From: Sipunculus nudus | Taxonomy: Eukaryota; Annelida; Sipuncula; Golfingiida; Sipunculidae | Direction: 5' to 3' | Assembly: GCA_026874595.1 (NCBI GenBank) | Contig: CM049307.1 | Span: 77,538,643-77,602,642, forward strand | Length of the DNA: 64,000 bases | Shown here: piece by piece, positions 12,686 through 24,287 of the stretch | Layout of the letters: each line of letters begins with the position of its first letter | Position numbering within the stretch: position 1 is the stretch's first letter | The notes under the pieces: model-generated | Seen by the model: only the letters and a program-made list of their open reading frames with translations | The model's database searches: none | What the model was told of the DNA's origin: nothing | Program-made: the position numbers and the translations under genes

Positions 12686-13190
12686 GGCTAAAACACACTG
12701 GCGCGGGCGGCACGCGGGCAGCAAGCGAGCGGCAAACGTTCATGTGACAGGTCCGCGGCAGATTTAAAACACACTGTAGCGTCGAAGGCGGGTAGCAATC
12801 GGGTGGAAGACCTCTGTGAAGGTCATATATTCCAACGAATATAGGGCTTACATACAAAAGATAGGACGGAAGAAACACAGTCCGAAGCCTCAATCATCAA
12901 GTGATGAGGATGACATACCTATACCATATCTAATCAAACTAAAATCTGTGCAAAAAAACTAAAAGAGGGTGGTGGGTCCATGAAAGAAATACAGCAAACA
13001 CCATCGTTTAGTGAAAGAGTTGGAATTTGATTGGGAAAAGTTTCAACAATATTTTGGATTATCGAGCATGCAGTTTTCACATATTGTGGATGTTGTTGGT
13101 CCTCACCTTTCCAAACGAAACACAACCTTCAGACAGGCCATAGCACCCCGAGAGAGTAGGGCTGAAACGGGTACAACATTTTGGACTCGA
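12686..13190 (+). mobile_element. PIF/Harbinger transposon fossil (transposase N-terminus)
   Basis: Left part (12686-12790) is GC-rich with repeated GCGGGCGGCACGCGGGCAGC-like blocks and 'taaaacacactg', the style of Harbinger/MITE termini. Downstream, translation in broken frames gives a tryptophan-rich segment, then FDWEKFQQYFGLSSMQF and HLSKRNTTFRQAIAP (13026-13160). This is the pattern of the N-terminal region of PIF/Harbinger DDE transposases (ELxxDxEKFxxYFxMS, then a TxFRxAIxPxER motif). Frame breaks lie near 12950-13010 and the catalytic DDE region is absent, so it is dead. Family assignment rests on motif memory, not a search. Confidence 0.6.
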
Positions 13191-13955
13191 GTATACCATT
13201 GCAACGCTGTAAAGATAAAAACGGACATCGGTTCACCGATGCAAAATATGCATAAATTTGACTTCGTGACGGATTGACATTATTCCAACAAAGGAATAGA
13301 TATATGTCATAACAAGACCTCAAGTTTATTTGACTAGCATATGTTTAGAGCCCTATACAAGGCTACGATAATAAATAAAGGACTATACAGACTGTCCGTA
13401 AAATTGCAGTAATATTCAGATATGCATGTACAATTTTTTTAATCGAGTACTCGGTAAGTATTACCCTGACTCGAGTCCTCGAGTACTCCTTTCAGCCTAA
13501 CGAGAAAGCCACATGCCTCAGGCAAGTGTAAATTTGATTAAGCAACCATGACAGTCTTATGAAAATATGTAATATATAGGCCTGTACTAAGGCCATATAT
13601 ACTATAATATTATTTTGGCTGCGGATTAATTTTATGGCGTGGAGTGTCCAACGGCAGTCCAAATAGAGCTCAGCATTTTTATTATAATTTAAAATAGTTA
13701 TCTTAAAAGTTCACACCTTTAATATGGTGACCCATCTGCAAATGCTATTAATTTGAGCGGATCAAAATAGTAATTTCTATAAACAATATATTTGCAAAAT
13801 ATTTTTTCTAAACATGCAACTAAATATTTTTTATGCTTCTACCATTATTATTACTACCTATGCTTATTCATGCGGAGAATATTTCATTTTATAATTATAA
13901 AAATCATAAGTTACCTCTAGACCTCAATATGTTAAAGAATTTTAAGGTGTAAATA
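13191..13955. other. Intergenic, nothing recognised
   Basis: AT-rich sequence without a credible exon. A CTCGAGTACTC-type inverted motif recurs at 13443-13490 ('tcgagtactcg', 'ctcgagtcctcgagtactc'). Confidence 0.55.
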
Positions 13956-13957
13956 TA

Positions 13958-14160
13958 TTGTTACGCCCGCCGTTTCCTCTGTGTTTTCTGGCGGGCCCGG
14001 GGCGGGGCCCGGCGGAGTCCTTGCAGGGGCGGGCCCACGGGGGGGGGGGGGAAGACCGGAGGGAGGGGAGGCCGCGGGAGGGGGTGGCCAAAGGGTGGCG
14101 AAGGGAAACTGCCGAACGGTCCTGCCCGCTTCCTCCGGCTGGGGTGTTATTCCCGTAAAC
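13958..14160. other. Isolated GC-rich block, possible LTR or CpG-rich regulatory DNA
   Basis: About 200 bp of very GC-rich sequence (GGGCCCGGGGCGGGGCCCGG and a long G run near 14041) sits abruptly in DNA that is otherwise strongly AT-rich. Open frames on the plus strand are compositional. The preceding TGTTACGCCC and a GGTGACA near 14597 could be the ends of a ~640-bp solo LTR, with AATAAA at about 14490, but I find no matching 5-bp target duplication, so this stays a weak hypothesis. A CpG island of an unseen gene is the alternative. Confidence 0.35.
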
Positions 14161-16982
14161 AGAAATATTTTATAATTGAAAAGGGGAAGCTAGGGAACTG
14201 TCTGTGGACATCCACACGCCACACACTCAATTATTCCCATAAATTACCATTATTAATTGATTCATTCATTCTCAAGCATTCTTTAATGCTCCTCTTTAAA
14301 AATGCACAAGACAATAATAAAGTTCTAACATTTAATACAGAACTTTGTAACAAGTATGATGATGACCGCATCATATATGAGATATTTGTCATCGACTGTA
14401 CAAGCAGCTGAAACCCTAAGTCTCTCTCGTTAACTCACACGTCCCGCATCACGGCCATCAGCTGTGACAGCTCTGGACGCCCGATTTAACAATAAAATAT
14501 ATGCAATTGGATGTATACCCAGCAAATACCAATCACTACTACTGCATGTATTTATCCAAATACACATACTTTACACGACACTACAAAATTAGAACGGTGA
14601 CACCCTAAAAAGTCGACGGTATAAGGACAAAGGGTACTAATTATTATTCACTGACAGCTATGCCAGGGAATGATAATAACAAAATACCAGTCATCCGAAA
14701 TACCGAGTGCTACAAATATTAACTAAAGTTACTCCCTAACCATGTCTGAATATCAACAGATATTAAAACAAACATAATTCTCAACAGGAACCGTCATCAA
14801 TGCCTTTAAAAGTAATACTACTGAAACCAGGGTCCTCTATCCCAACCTTTACTGTTTACATCTGTGGATTCACCCTGTATATCAGAAATATTATAAAAGC
14901 GAAATAAAATAACAGTTGCTTGGTCATGGGTGGACACATTGTTTCATCATGTACTATATAAAACAGAATAAAACACGGTAAACAATTAACTGCAGTTCTT
15001 TCATGGTCAAGTGTGTTTTATACTGCATAGTCTACATGCTGTATAGTAACTTATATTAGGTTCTCGCATGTCTTTATTGGACATGTTGTACAGAGGATTG
15101 TACTTCATCGTCGGAGGGCAGAGCACCTAGTTCAGATTCACGGTTTCATGTTCGGCCATGAAATTTTCTCGTTACTTTTGAGTTTCGCCAAAGCTTTTTA
15201 TTGTAGGGACAATCGGCGCAATGTGGCCAGTTGGGACATAGGAAAAGCTAATCTTCATTTTGGGAAGTCTTTGTTTCTTGAACTTCTTTCGTTTGCAGTT
15301 TTTCTTTCACGGCGATTATTCTAAAATTGCCTGTCCGATCGGGTTTGGCGTTACACCTACTACTGCCCTCCCCTTCCTCCTCTGGTTTTCTGTTTCTTGC
15401 TTGTCCCTGGAGTCGGTGATGGGGACATTGCTCTGAGGGAAGACGCTGAAACATTTACTTTACTCTCACTGTCATCATCAGGTCCCGCTGGTTGCACACG
15501 AATGTTAGCTTAATCTTTGAATTCATCCGCCTCCTCCAGTTGCTAGTATATATAAATTACAGCGTTATTTATAATTCGAGGCTAAAACAAGGCTTTCATC
15601 GGATAAATGATTTTAATGCCTGGTGCATCAGGATTAATTTTGGTTACAAGACTACCGAACACACCAGAAAGTGGCGGATCCAGGAAATCAACAACAGGGG
15701 CGCTAATACTTGGTTAAGTTTGATAGGTATAATGAAAACTAAGTTCTTAAAATAGACATTTAATTTTCTTAAGCTTATCGTAGGAATCCATGGGCCAAAT
15801 AAAACTCGGGTCCTTTGAAAAGTATGATTATCGTTGCAACCGTCTGGATCTCATCACTGCAGTACCTTCTGGGTCAAGTATTGACAGATGTCCACGAACA
15901 TCCTTCCGAGCTCAAATCCCATTTTCGATACAATTTTGATACATTATCCTGTACCCATGTAATGATCCTGAACCTAGTATTTGCTGCAGTATAAACCTTA
16001 CAACAAGACCCAAATCAGGATATTTTCGCCAAGTCTGTCTCTCTTTAGGATCCTCTTTAGGTGTCCTCAAGTCAGACTGTGCCTTTTTCGAACTCGCTGT
16101 GCGCAGAATATCTCTATATGAAAGTCCTAAACTGAAATAAAACCAAATCAACTGGGTTCGTATGGTGTTGTGAGTTCTTCACGGTCCGCCATCTTGAAAA
16201 GCCTCCGTGAACGTTTCCGTTTAAAATATATTTTTTTCAATGCAGTAATTCGTGCGCACGGCTGACTGCTTAGTAAAATATATATATAAAAGTACCAAAA
16301 TTATATGAATACCTTTTAATGAGCAATAATTTTCATAAAACTCTTATTGCTTGAAACGATAAATGGTTATAAACCACCTTTGATGGAGAATTATACCTCA
16401 ATGTTCATATTTCCTAAATTTGTAATCAATATGCAAATTTGTTTTCTATAAACAGAGGACTAATACATTCTGACCACTGCCTTGTTTACAGGACTTTCTG
16501 TCTATGTTTCATACGACCCAACGTTTAAGTGGCAGGGCGCACTTCCTCACCGCCTTCCTGGTCAGGGTAAAGCTTAAAAATCGTGTAGGGTGTTTAAAAT
16601 GGACAGCGGTGACGAAACTAGTCTTTATGAGATCTAGCCGCATCAAACCGACTATAATTGATTGGTACACCCGTATCCCGTGCAATGGAATTATGGGATA
16701 CTTCACATGATTGTTGTAATATAAGGCGTGTTCGGATACGCTAAACTACAAACCTAAATGCTGTCCCCAACACATCATATATACTAGCCTTATAATATTA
16801 TTTTCTGTTTAGTTAACTTACTTTCTATATTTAACATCATACTTTATATTGGTAGAATTAGGAAAGACAATGAATGTTCCATGGTGAGATTTTAAAAATA
16901 CCCATACACAAGTGTTTAACGGTCTACCTGAGAGTGTGCAGTTGATAAGTCGGATTAGAGGACAGAGTCAGTCATAGGTATT
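14161..16982. other. Intergenic, nothing firmly recognised
   Basis: Mostly AT-rich with short unsupported frames at 15248-15454 (minus), 15492-15755 and 16504-16710 (both strands). A GTGGCGGATCCAGG end at about 15671 resembles the 7976-8191 element. No exons with convincing splice sites and domain content were found. Confidence 0.5.
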
Positions 16983-17322
16983 AGGCCAAAATAAAAAAAA
17001 GGTATGGTTCTCAGGCACTTTTTTTTCGGAAATCAATGCGGGCGGGCGCTTTTTTTTATTTTAAATTTTTTGGTATGTTTCGATAGAAATGTCAAATGAT
17101 AAGGGAAAAGCATGAAAATAACAGTTTTATTTTGTTAAATAAGTAAAAGCACTACAAAACAAAGGAAATTGTATGGTTTTATCTTCTTGAAAGAAATGTC
17201 GGAGCGGTAGCAGCTCAAAATTGGAAAGTTTTTATTGAAAATCAAAATAAAAATTTTTGATGCGGGGGTTTAAATTTGATGCGGGCGGTGCCTGAGAACC
17301 ATACCTTTAATTTTTTTGGCCT
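16983..17322 (-). mobile_element. MITE family copy B (AGGCC termini)
   Basis: About 340 bp. Left end AGGCCAAAATAAAAAAAAGG followed by TATGGTTCTCAGGCAC; right end GTGCCTGAGAACCATA followed by CCTTTAA...GGCCT, a near-perfect inverted repeat of about 35 bp. Flanked by TTA on both sides if the element is taken to begin at GGCC. The interior is inverted relative to the copies at 9907 and 32322 (it carries 'atcttcttgaaag'). No coding capacity. Confidence 0.88.
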
Positions 17323-17945
17323 TATGGGGCGGCTTTGTTCTACAGGTGACATGGGATGTTGTTGTTGAACAGCTGTGTACACATCAAATATAATTCGGAT
17401 CCTGTCTCAGGTTGTGGTATCTGACTAATTTTTTTTCTTCGATATTTTAGACATGTAAATGATATGAGCGGCTGTGACATTTTCTTTTTTCTCATTTCAT
17501 GAAATATTTTCATTGTGCAACATATACAGGTGATTCATTGAAGAAAAAATAAACAGAACATATCTTCTCATTGTATTTTAGCTTAGCGGTGTTGGTCGTT
17601 AACCGACCGGGTGTTCAGGTGTACATTACATCCAGGGTTCTGAAATGAACAAGTTAACGGCATTCCATGTTGTAAGTTTCAGTGTCACAGCTGGTTCAGA
17701 ACGTTCTGTCATGTTTTAATCTCTCCGCCAGGACTGAAAGTAGCTTTTTCAAACATATTGTTCCGCTCAGTGTTTTTCAGTGTGTTTTAAATGTGTTGTA
17801 ATTGGATCCTTTTCACGATTTTTAGATAATTGTTTATTTCTTTGAAAGGTATTCCAAATGATATATCAAAGCATAATATTGTATATACAATCATTTACAA
17901 GTTACCAAGCATTAGGGTTTTTCTACCAACTTTGGCGACATCTGT
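17323..17945. other. Short intergenic gap with conserved module
   Basis: No gene. A plus-strand copy of the dispersed TTTCAGTGTCACAGCTG module is at about 17676-17692. Confidence 0.55.
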
Positions 17946-20510
17946 TTATTTATTTATTTATTAATATATCTTTATTCAGGGTGGCTTGTTCAGAATATAC
18001 TGATCTTCCACAAAGCCCTGATAGTAATTGAAATTTCAAACATGATCAAATAGCATGACAGTAATATACAAGCAAATATATATGTGCAGAATATTGTAGC
18101 TGAATATAACATATATTGTTAGTTCCTGTACTAGTATGACCATTATTAAGAGTTTATTATAGAATATTATTTAGATAATAATAGGCTATTCAGGTTATTT
18201 ACAATGTTGATAACATTGTATGAAATAAGTGCAAAGAATAATACAAACAAGAAGTACAATGTATGCATAGTTATGTTAGTGTTTATTCACTTACTGGTAT
18301 CCGTAAAGCATAAAATGTCAACATGCATGCATACCATGTAAAAGAAGGAAATATATTTATTTATATTATGTCAAGAGTTAAGAGAATATTGCTTAAGATC
18401 TTTTTTGAACTTATCTAGGTTATCTATCCTACGAAGAGCTTCTGGTAACAAATTCCATAATATCGGTCCCTGGTAAATAAAAGATTTTCGCATCAATTCA
18501 GTTCTAACTATTTGTACTTTCACTTGACAAGAATATCTCGTGTAATGAGAGTGTATTTCAGATCGGGTTTCTGATGGATTATTAAGATAACAAGGTGCTA
18601 GGCCATTAAGGCATTTAAACATGAATACATTAGAGAGGTACAATAATCGTTGATTGATGTTTAGCCATTTTAAGGCTGATATCAATGTTGAACTAGCTGT
18701 ATTCTTATCATTATTCCCAGAAATTATACGGGCAGCCCTATTCTGGAATTTCTGGACAACGTTCATATTAGTTTTGCTTTGATGGCCCCAAATGATTAAA
18801 CCGTAATCAATATAGGGTTGTATAGTGGTCATATAAATAGGAGCGAGTTCCTGTGAAGGTAAAACTTTGCTCAGACGAGCGAGAGCGCCTAGTTTAGGTT
18901 TTTATTTGGAAGCAAGTTCATTGATATGTGCTCTCCATGTAAGACAACTGTCAAGTGTTAATCCGAGATACTGAGCCTTATCTGTATACCGTAGGACTGT
19001 ATCATTTAACAAAATAGGTGGATATGATGTAATTTTAGACAATTTTTGTCTACTTCCAATGACCATTAGGTAGGATTTTTCTGTATTTATCGTGAGTCTA
19101 TTCACTCAAAATCATTCAGATATTCTATTTATATCAACTTGAATTTTCTGTGTGACGGACTCAATGGTGGGACCAAAAACATATAAGCATGTGTCATCAG
19201 CAAATAGGCTAATGTTACTAAATGTTGGTATGTTACAAATATCATTAAGATAAATAAAGAATAAAAGTGGTCCTAGGACAGAACCTTGAGGGACTCCCAT
19301 AGAAATCTGCGGACTGTCAGAAATTGACCCATTATATTTGTAGCTTGAGTCCGATTACTTAGATACGATTTAAACCAGTGTAATTCTCGATTCCGTATTC
19401 CATATTTATAAAGCTTGTCAAGTAGCCTAGTGTGACATATTGAATCAAAACATTTACAAATATCTAGAAAGCAAGCTACTGTTATATGTCCTTTGTCACA
19501 TGCTTTAACCCAATCAGATGAACTGCTAAGTAGTGACGTAATGGTCGAGTGTTGTTTTATGAATGCCGATTGTGATGGACCTAAAAGTTTGTTGGCATGA
19601 ATAAATGAATATAACTGATTGTGAATCACTTTTTCCATTATATTAGCTATATGTGAAATTACAGAAATCGGGCGATAATTACCTGGGTCATCCGCGGGGC
19701 CTTTCCCTTTATAAATTGGCGTATATAAACTCTTGCCTGTTTTAAGTCTGTAGGAACTATACTTTCCTCTAAACTAATGTTAACTATGGTGCATATTTAA
19801 GGCGTGAGCTCTTCTGCAGCTAGTCTTAACAAATACGCATCTACACCTAAAATATCTATATTAAAAGAATTCGGTATATTTTTAAGTTGCCATAATATTA
19901 CATTTTCTTGGATAGAAGAAAATTTAAATATGCAATTTTGTGATTTAAGCCCTGGAATGTGATTTTTAGATGAATTCTTAATTTTAGATGCAAGTTTAGG
20001 ATCAATGTCAACAAAATACTCGTTGAGTTGTGATGCCGTTATTGTGTTAGAAGAGCTAGAATTGTTTTTATTTAGGGCAAAGCGTATTACTTTCCACATT
20101 TGTTTTTGGTTACCTTTTGCTTCTGCAATTTTATTAAAGAAGAATTCACGTTTAGCTTTGCGAGTAAAAGTAGTTACTTGATTACGTATAAGGAGCGGTA
20201 TACGGTCATGAGGTAGGGATCTTTGTTGTTACACGCAAGTTTATGTGCAGCATCCCGTTCATGCATTAACTGGATCAGATCGTCAGTCAGCAATGGACAT
20301 TTTTTCGATTTTACTCTGATAACATCATATATGTACCTCCAAGCCGTTAGTACATCAACGTGTTTAATATTATTAGCGTTAGTCATTAGCTGTGAAATGT
20401 CATTTCTATAACATGTATTATCAAAGTTACTGTAATATCTCCTTTGGACATAATTATGTGTGTTAGATTGCTTACAGTTTGTTTCAAGGTAGTACACGTT
20501 AAATAATGAT
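17946..20510 (-). mobile_element. 5'-truncated non-LTR retrotransposon (LINE, CR1/Jockey-like)
   Basis: Reads on the minus strand. A (TTTA)n stretch at 17946-17962 is the complement of the TAAA-type 3' tail. Upstream come, in order, the endonuclease-RT linker (20497-20174), the RT region (20099-18902) and a C-terminal domain (18832-18371) with an 'YIDYGLIIWGHQSK' segment typical of LINE tails. The endonuclease domain is absent, so the copy is 5' truncated at about 20.5 kb. The frame is broken several times (near 20100, 19640, 19290, 19105 and 18840). CR1/Jockey placement is from motif style only. Confidence 0.9.
18371..20497 (-). pseudogene. LINE reverse transcriptase, multiply frameshifted
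   Basis: Conserved RT signatures are visible: QSAFIKQHSTITSLL at the start of the palm (19638-19273), a DICKCFDSICH block where the first catalytic aspartate is expected, then GVPQGSVLGPLLFFIYLND and FADD (19300-19112), the fourth and fifth RT blocks with the catalytic aspartate pair. The C-terminal piece (18832-18371, 153 residues) is a LINE-specific tail with an NRAARIISG block. At least four frame changes and missing joins prevent a single product, so no active enzyme is expected. It would otherwise copy element RNA at nicked target DNA in the nucleus. Confidence 0.9.
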
Positions 20511-22056
20511 CCCTTAACGAGTATTGTAAAACTCCACTTGAAATATGCAATTTAGGATTGACGACAAAATGCCATCTCCATTATTTTATTGAAGACCTTC
20601 CTTGAAATATCTTAAAGCTGCCCATTAACCTACATTTTGAAAAGAAGTGATGTGGTTTCTGGCTTCCTATAGTGTATAAATTAATGATCTAAGGTTAATT
20701 CTGGTTGTGAAAAAAAAAAAAAACTTTGAACGCCTTCTTGAAAGATGTATGAACTTGTATATCAAAAACATTTTTTGTAAACAACTCAATGTTGACAAAC
20801 GATAAAAAATGTAACCTATAGTGGTAGGTTGCATATATGCGGAGGTTAAAAAAGTCACTCTTTGCAAAACACCACTTTCAAAGCACTGGCCTATCTGACT
20901 TGCTGCCATATGCCCTTGTCGAATTTGTTTAAATTATTTTAGCGGGATCTAACATATTATATTCACGTTGATATAAACCGAGCAGCCTGTATGGGGATTC
21001 CCACTTTCATGTTTTTTTGCCTATTTTTGTAAAAGCTCCGAGGGATTAAACAGGCAAATTCGTGGAATAAATGTCCTTCACTTTCTAACTTCATGCTTGA
21101 TAAGCAACCGAAATTATGAAATGTGGAGAAAATCTGCAGGCGAAAATAAAAACTTAAACACATTGGGAAAATTGGACCAAAATGTGATAATTTTGTTTTT
21201 GAGCTGGAGAAAATTATTTTTCAGATAGACACTCAAAAACCAATCCATATACCAAGTATGCACGAAAGCAATCACTGAACCAAATTTAAATGAAATCGGA
21301 TAAAATTTTGGAAAATTATCGCACGGAAACGAAAAAAACATGAGTGGACGGAGAGACAGACAGACGGACAAACCCAAAACAATAACCCCCCCCCCCCCGC
21401 ATACTCGGAAAGGATTACGAGGGGGCGCGCCCCCTCTTTTCGATTAAAAGATAATGTAAATGAAATAATATACGCTTATAATACCGAAAGCAGCGCCTGA
21501 GTTCGCGTCTTGTGCCATTTGCGTCCCTAATCTGCAGAATATATATATATAAATACATACATATATATATATATATATATACACACAATGACGAAAGTAT
21601 AAAATCCTCAAAATTCAACAGTTACATATAAATATATAAAATGAGAGTATCATAATCAATATTTGACAAAAATACTTATATTATAAAACTACATGGTTTC
21701 AAATGTTCGAGGTATTTTGTTTGGTTTTACAATTCTTTTATTTATTTTGCAGATATCATATTACCGATCTTGTTAATATAATGTGTATAACAACAGATAA
21801 AACAACTTTCCACTGTGAAAATATTTGTCCCCACCCTAGCCCCTTACCCCTCTGTTTAATACAATACACATGGAGAAAGGAGACTTCCCTTATTGAAAGA
21901 CCATCAGAATTTATCTTTAAAATGTATTGTTTCTATCGATAAGCTACTTGCATTACTCGATGGTAAGCTTTCGGACATGTTATACACACAAATAACGACT
22001 TCCGTCAAACACAAAAGTAGAATTTATTAACATAAATGTATTTACATATTTTGGTT
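20511..22056. other. Intergenic, with bivalve-type repeat tail
   Basis: From about 20940 to 21440 the sequence resembles a dispersed bivalve repeat ending in 'agacagacagacggacaaac', 'aacaataa' and a C run (about 21389-21402), followed by a short palindrome GGGGGCGCGCCCCC near 21422. A TA-rich microsatellite lies at 21538-21581. No gene recognised. Open frames at 20667-21377 on the minus strand lie within the repeat. Confidence 0.55.
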
Positions 22057-24287
22057 TCAGTTAGTGCGATGTGCGGTTTCGGACGTAACTGAGGTGCGCT
22101 GAGACTGTAAAGAAGTACTCTTACTGGCGTCCAAACTAGGTTTTCTCCGATAAGTCTCGCGCATCATCTTAAATACCTTTCGAGTACAGACGAATGATAC
22201 GCATATAAAAACACCTTGGAGAGAATTAAAGAGGATGTAAACCCACCAGAGAAATTGTAGGTCCGTGCTGAAGCCGACCAAACCAAACACCCATGTCAAC
22301 CCCGTGATGGAGGTCAGCTTTACGTACAACCACATCCTGTGATGATTTGGACAGTTCTCGCTGATCGCTGTGGTCACGTTGCTGGTTCGGTGTATGCTTA
22401 TGATTGTAAGAGCATAAAATACACAGTCAGCAAATAATTGACCGATAAGAGGTGCTCCAACATACACCATTAAAGCGTACCTGTTTGAGATGTAGCAAAT
22501 GTGTTTACCATAATCTGGGGAGAAGTCACTTCCTTTGCCACCGCAGAAATTAACCAGTGCTCCTATAAGGATGACCAGAGCGGGGCACCCCCAAGCATAC
22601 AGAGAAAACTTGAGGAACCGGAAGTCGGATTTAACAATTGTTGAAACTGTAATCTTGGAGGTAAAGGTGCTCCATATGTCATAGGCGAGAACACTCATCC
22701 AACAACACACGGCAAGGAGACTGAAGTGTATTAGAATTCCCGATATAATACAGAAAAACGGCAGGTGGGTCACTCCCATCAACGTCATCTGCATCAGCTG
22801 ACACATTAACAAGGAACCAGACAGACACATGAGGTTTTTGCCGGGTAAATTCCTCAAAACGGGATAGAAACAGTAGATCACAAGGAGAAAGAGCAACGCT
22901 ATCACTGACAGACTCTGTCCTAAATTACTAACAACCGTCTGGGCGTAGGTAAACTTCATAATGAGATAAGTCTCTGTAACATTCCGTGTAATTTCTGTGG
23001 AGTTTATGGCATCAACGATACATAGGTACAAACCACTCTCGTCTAGTACATATAGGTCCTTCCCGTATATTCGACCTGAAGTCGGATCAAAGACGGAACC
23101 ATTGTTATAAAACTCAAAGCTTGTGGCATTAACTTTTGCATAATATGAACAAGTGTTATTATAATTTGGGGAGGTCAAGGTACTCACGCACTGTCCGTCT
23201 CGGTACTCGGCTTCAAGGGGACATTTTACAACTTTACAAACTGCTGAATATGGATCAAATATTTTACCTGATGGGCAGGTCACTAATTTGGTTTCAACTT
23301 TGACTCGCGTCCCTGTCATATATCCTACCTCTCTTGTGATAAAAACCGGAACCAAGGTTAAGATCTATCACAATACACAGTGGGTATGATGTTCCTCTGA
23401 CAGTTTTCAAAATACGGAGCAATTTTAAAGTGTTGCTTAGTATAGGTATCCACGCAGGTGAAGTTAGCGTTATTACAGAGAGCACAATGTTGGTTTTTGT
23501 ATGTTACACCCTCTCTGTCTTTGTCGTATCTGTACAACACTGTCGCGTTCTCAGCTTCACATTTGTTCCGTACACACTTATCTTTCCACGAATTTGGACA
23601 CTGGCCAATATTGGGTTTACAGAAGCGTAATGGTTTGTACGTGGAATATTTGTGCCAGGCGTCAGGATGGACAAATGACACATTGCAAGGACTGGTTTGA
23701 TTTTGCTGATCGATAATATCTGCGATATTTGTACTGTTTGTTAGTTCCTGATCCATAAAATCGCACGTGAAATTTGAAAGCCAGTAAGTAATACTGTCCA
23801 TGTTTTCTTCGTTACATTGCGCACAGTACACGTTCTTGTACAAAATATCATGTTCCCCTGTTACCGGCCAGTTGTACCATATACCCTGTTTGACTTCACA
23901 AGCTTCCCTCACTCCTTCTTCTTTCCAGAAAGAGGGGCATCTATCCACGACGTAGACGCTAACACCCTGACTGTAAACCCCGTCCACAGAGCTACAGGAA
24001 AACGTAATGTCCTCCAGGGCTGTGATATTGGAGATATACTCATCGCAACAGTCCCCAAAGTAGGCGCAATGCTTGTCACAAAAACAGCCACGGGTTTGAA
24101 GTTGTGGGTAATATTCACACATTAATTGTCCATTGTCTCTCCTTTCGTTGTCATTTATTTTGCAAGCGAATATTTCTCCGGGTGGTATATGTGGTTCTAC
24201 ATCACATATTTCTTGGCTATTTATACATAAAACACAGAAAGCATCAAACGTAACCACCGGATACGTGATTGTAGTCAAAAGACTCAT
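22057..24287 (-). CDS. Somatomedin-B-domain, Methuselah/adhesion-like 7TM receptor (one frameshift)
   Basis: A seven-helix cell-surface receptor of the class B/adhesion-Methuselah type; ligand unknown. The upstream frame (24287-23358, 309 residues) starts with a hydrophobic signal-like segment. It has a somatomedin-B module at residues about 42-82 (GCFCDKHCAYFGDCCDEY) and then cysteine-rich repeats with many N-x-S/T sequons. The second frame (23355-22057, about 432 codons) holds a cysteine-rich juxtamembrane part, then seven helices (roughly residues 140-164, 174-193, 200-225, 251-271, 288-313, 341-363, 368-390). The motifs GLTWVFG in helix 6 and FNSLQG in helix 7 are hallmarks of class B2-like receptors. 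A Ser/Thr-rich cytoplasmic tail follows. The two frames meet at 23355-23366, where a two-base insertion or one-base loss separates them; no convincing intron fits. It could be an assembly error, a polymorphism or a young pseudogene. No introns otherwise. A CRE-like TTACGTCA lies directly before the first ATG. Confidence 0.85.

Noticed and set aside
13958-14175. Gly/Arg/Pro-rich ORFs in the GC block
   Set aside because: Overlapping frames driven by GC content; no start context, domain or splice support.
13960-14604. Solo LTR with TGTTAC...GTGACA ends
   Set aside because: Ends are not good inverted repeats and no 5-bp target duplication was found; mentioned only as an alternative for the GC block.
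16504-16710. Nearly coincident ORFs on both strands
   Set aside because: Short, mirror-image open frames without domains; expected by chance in a stop-poor patch.
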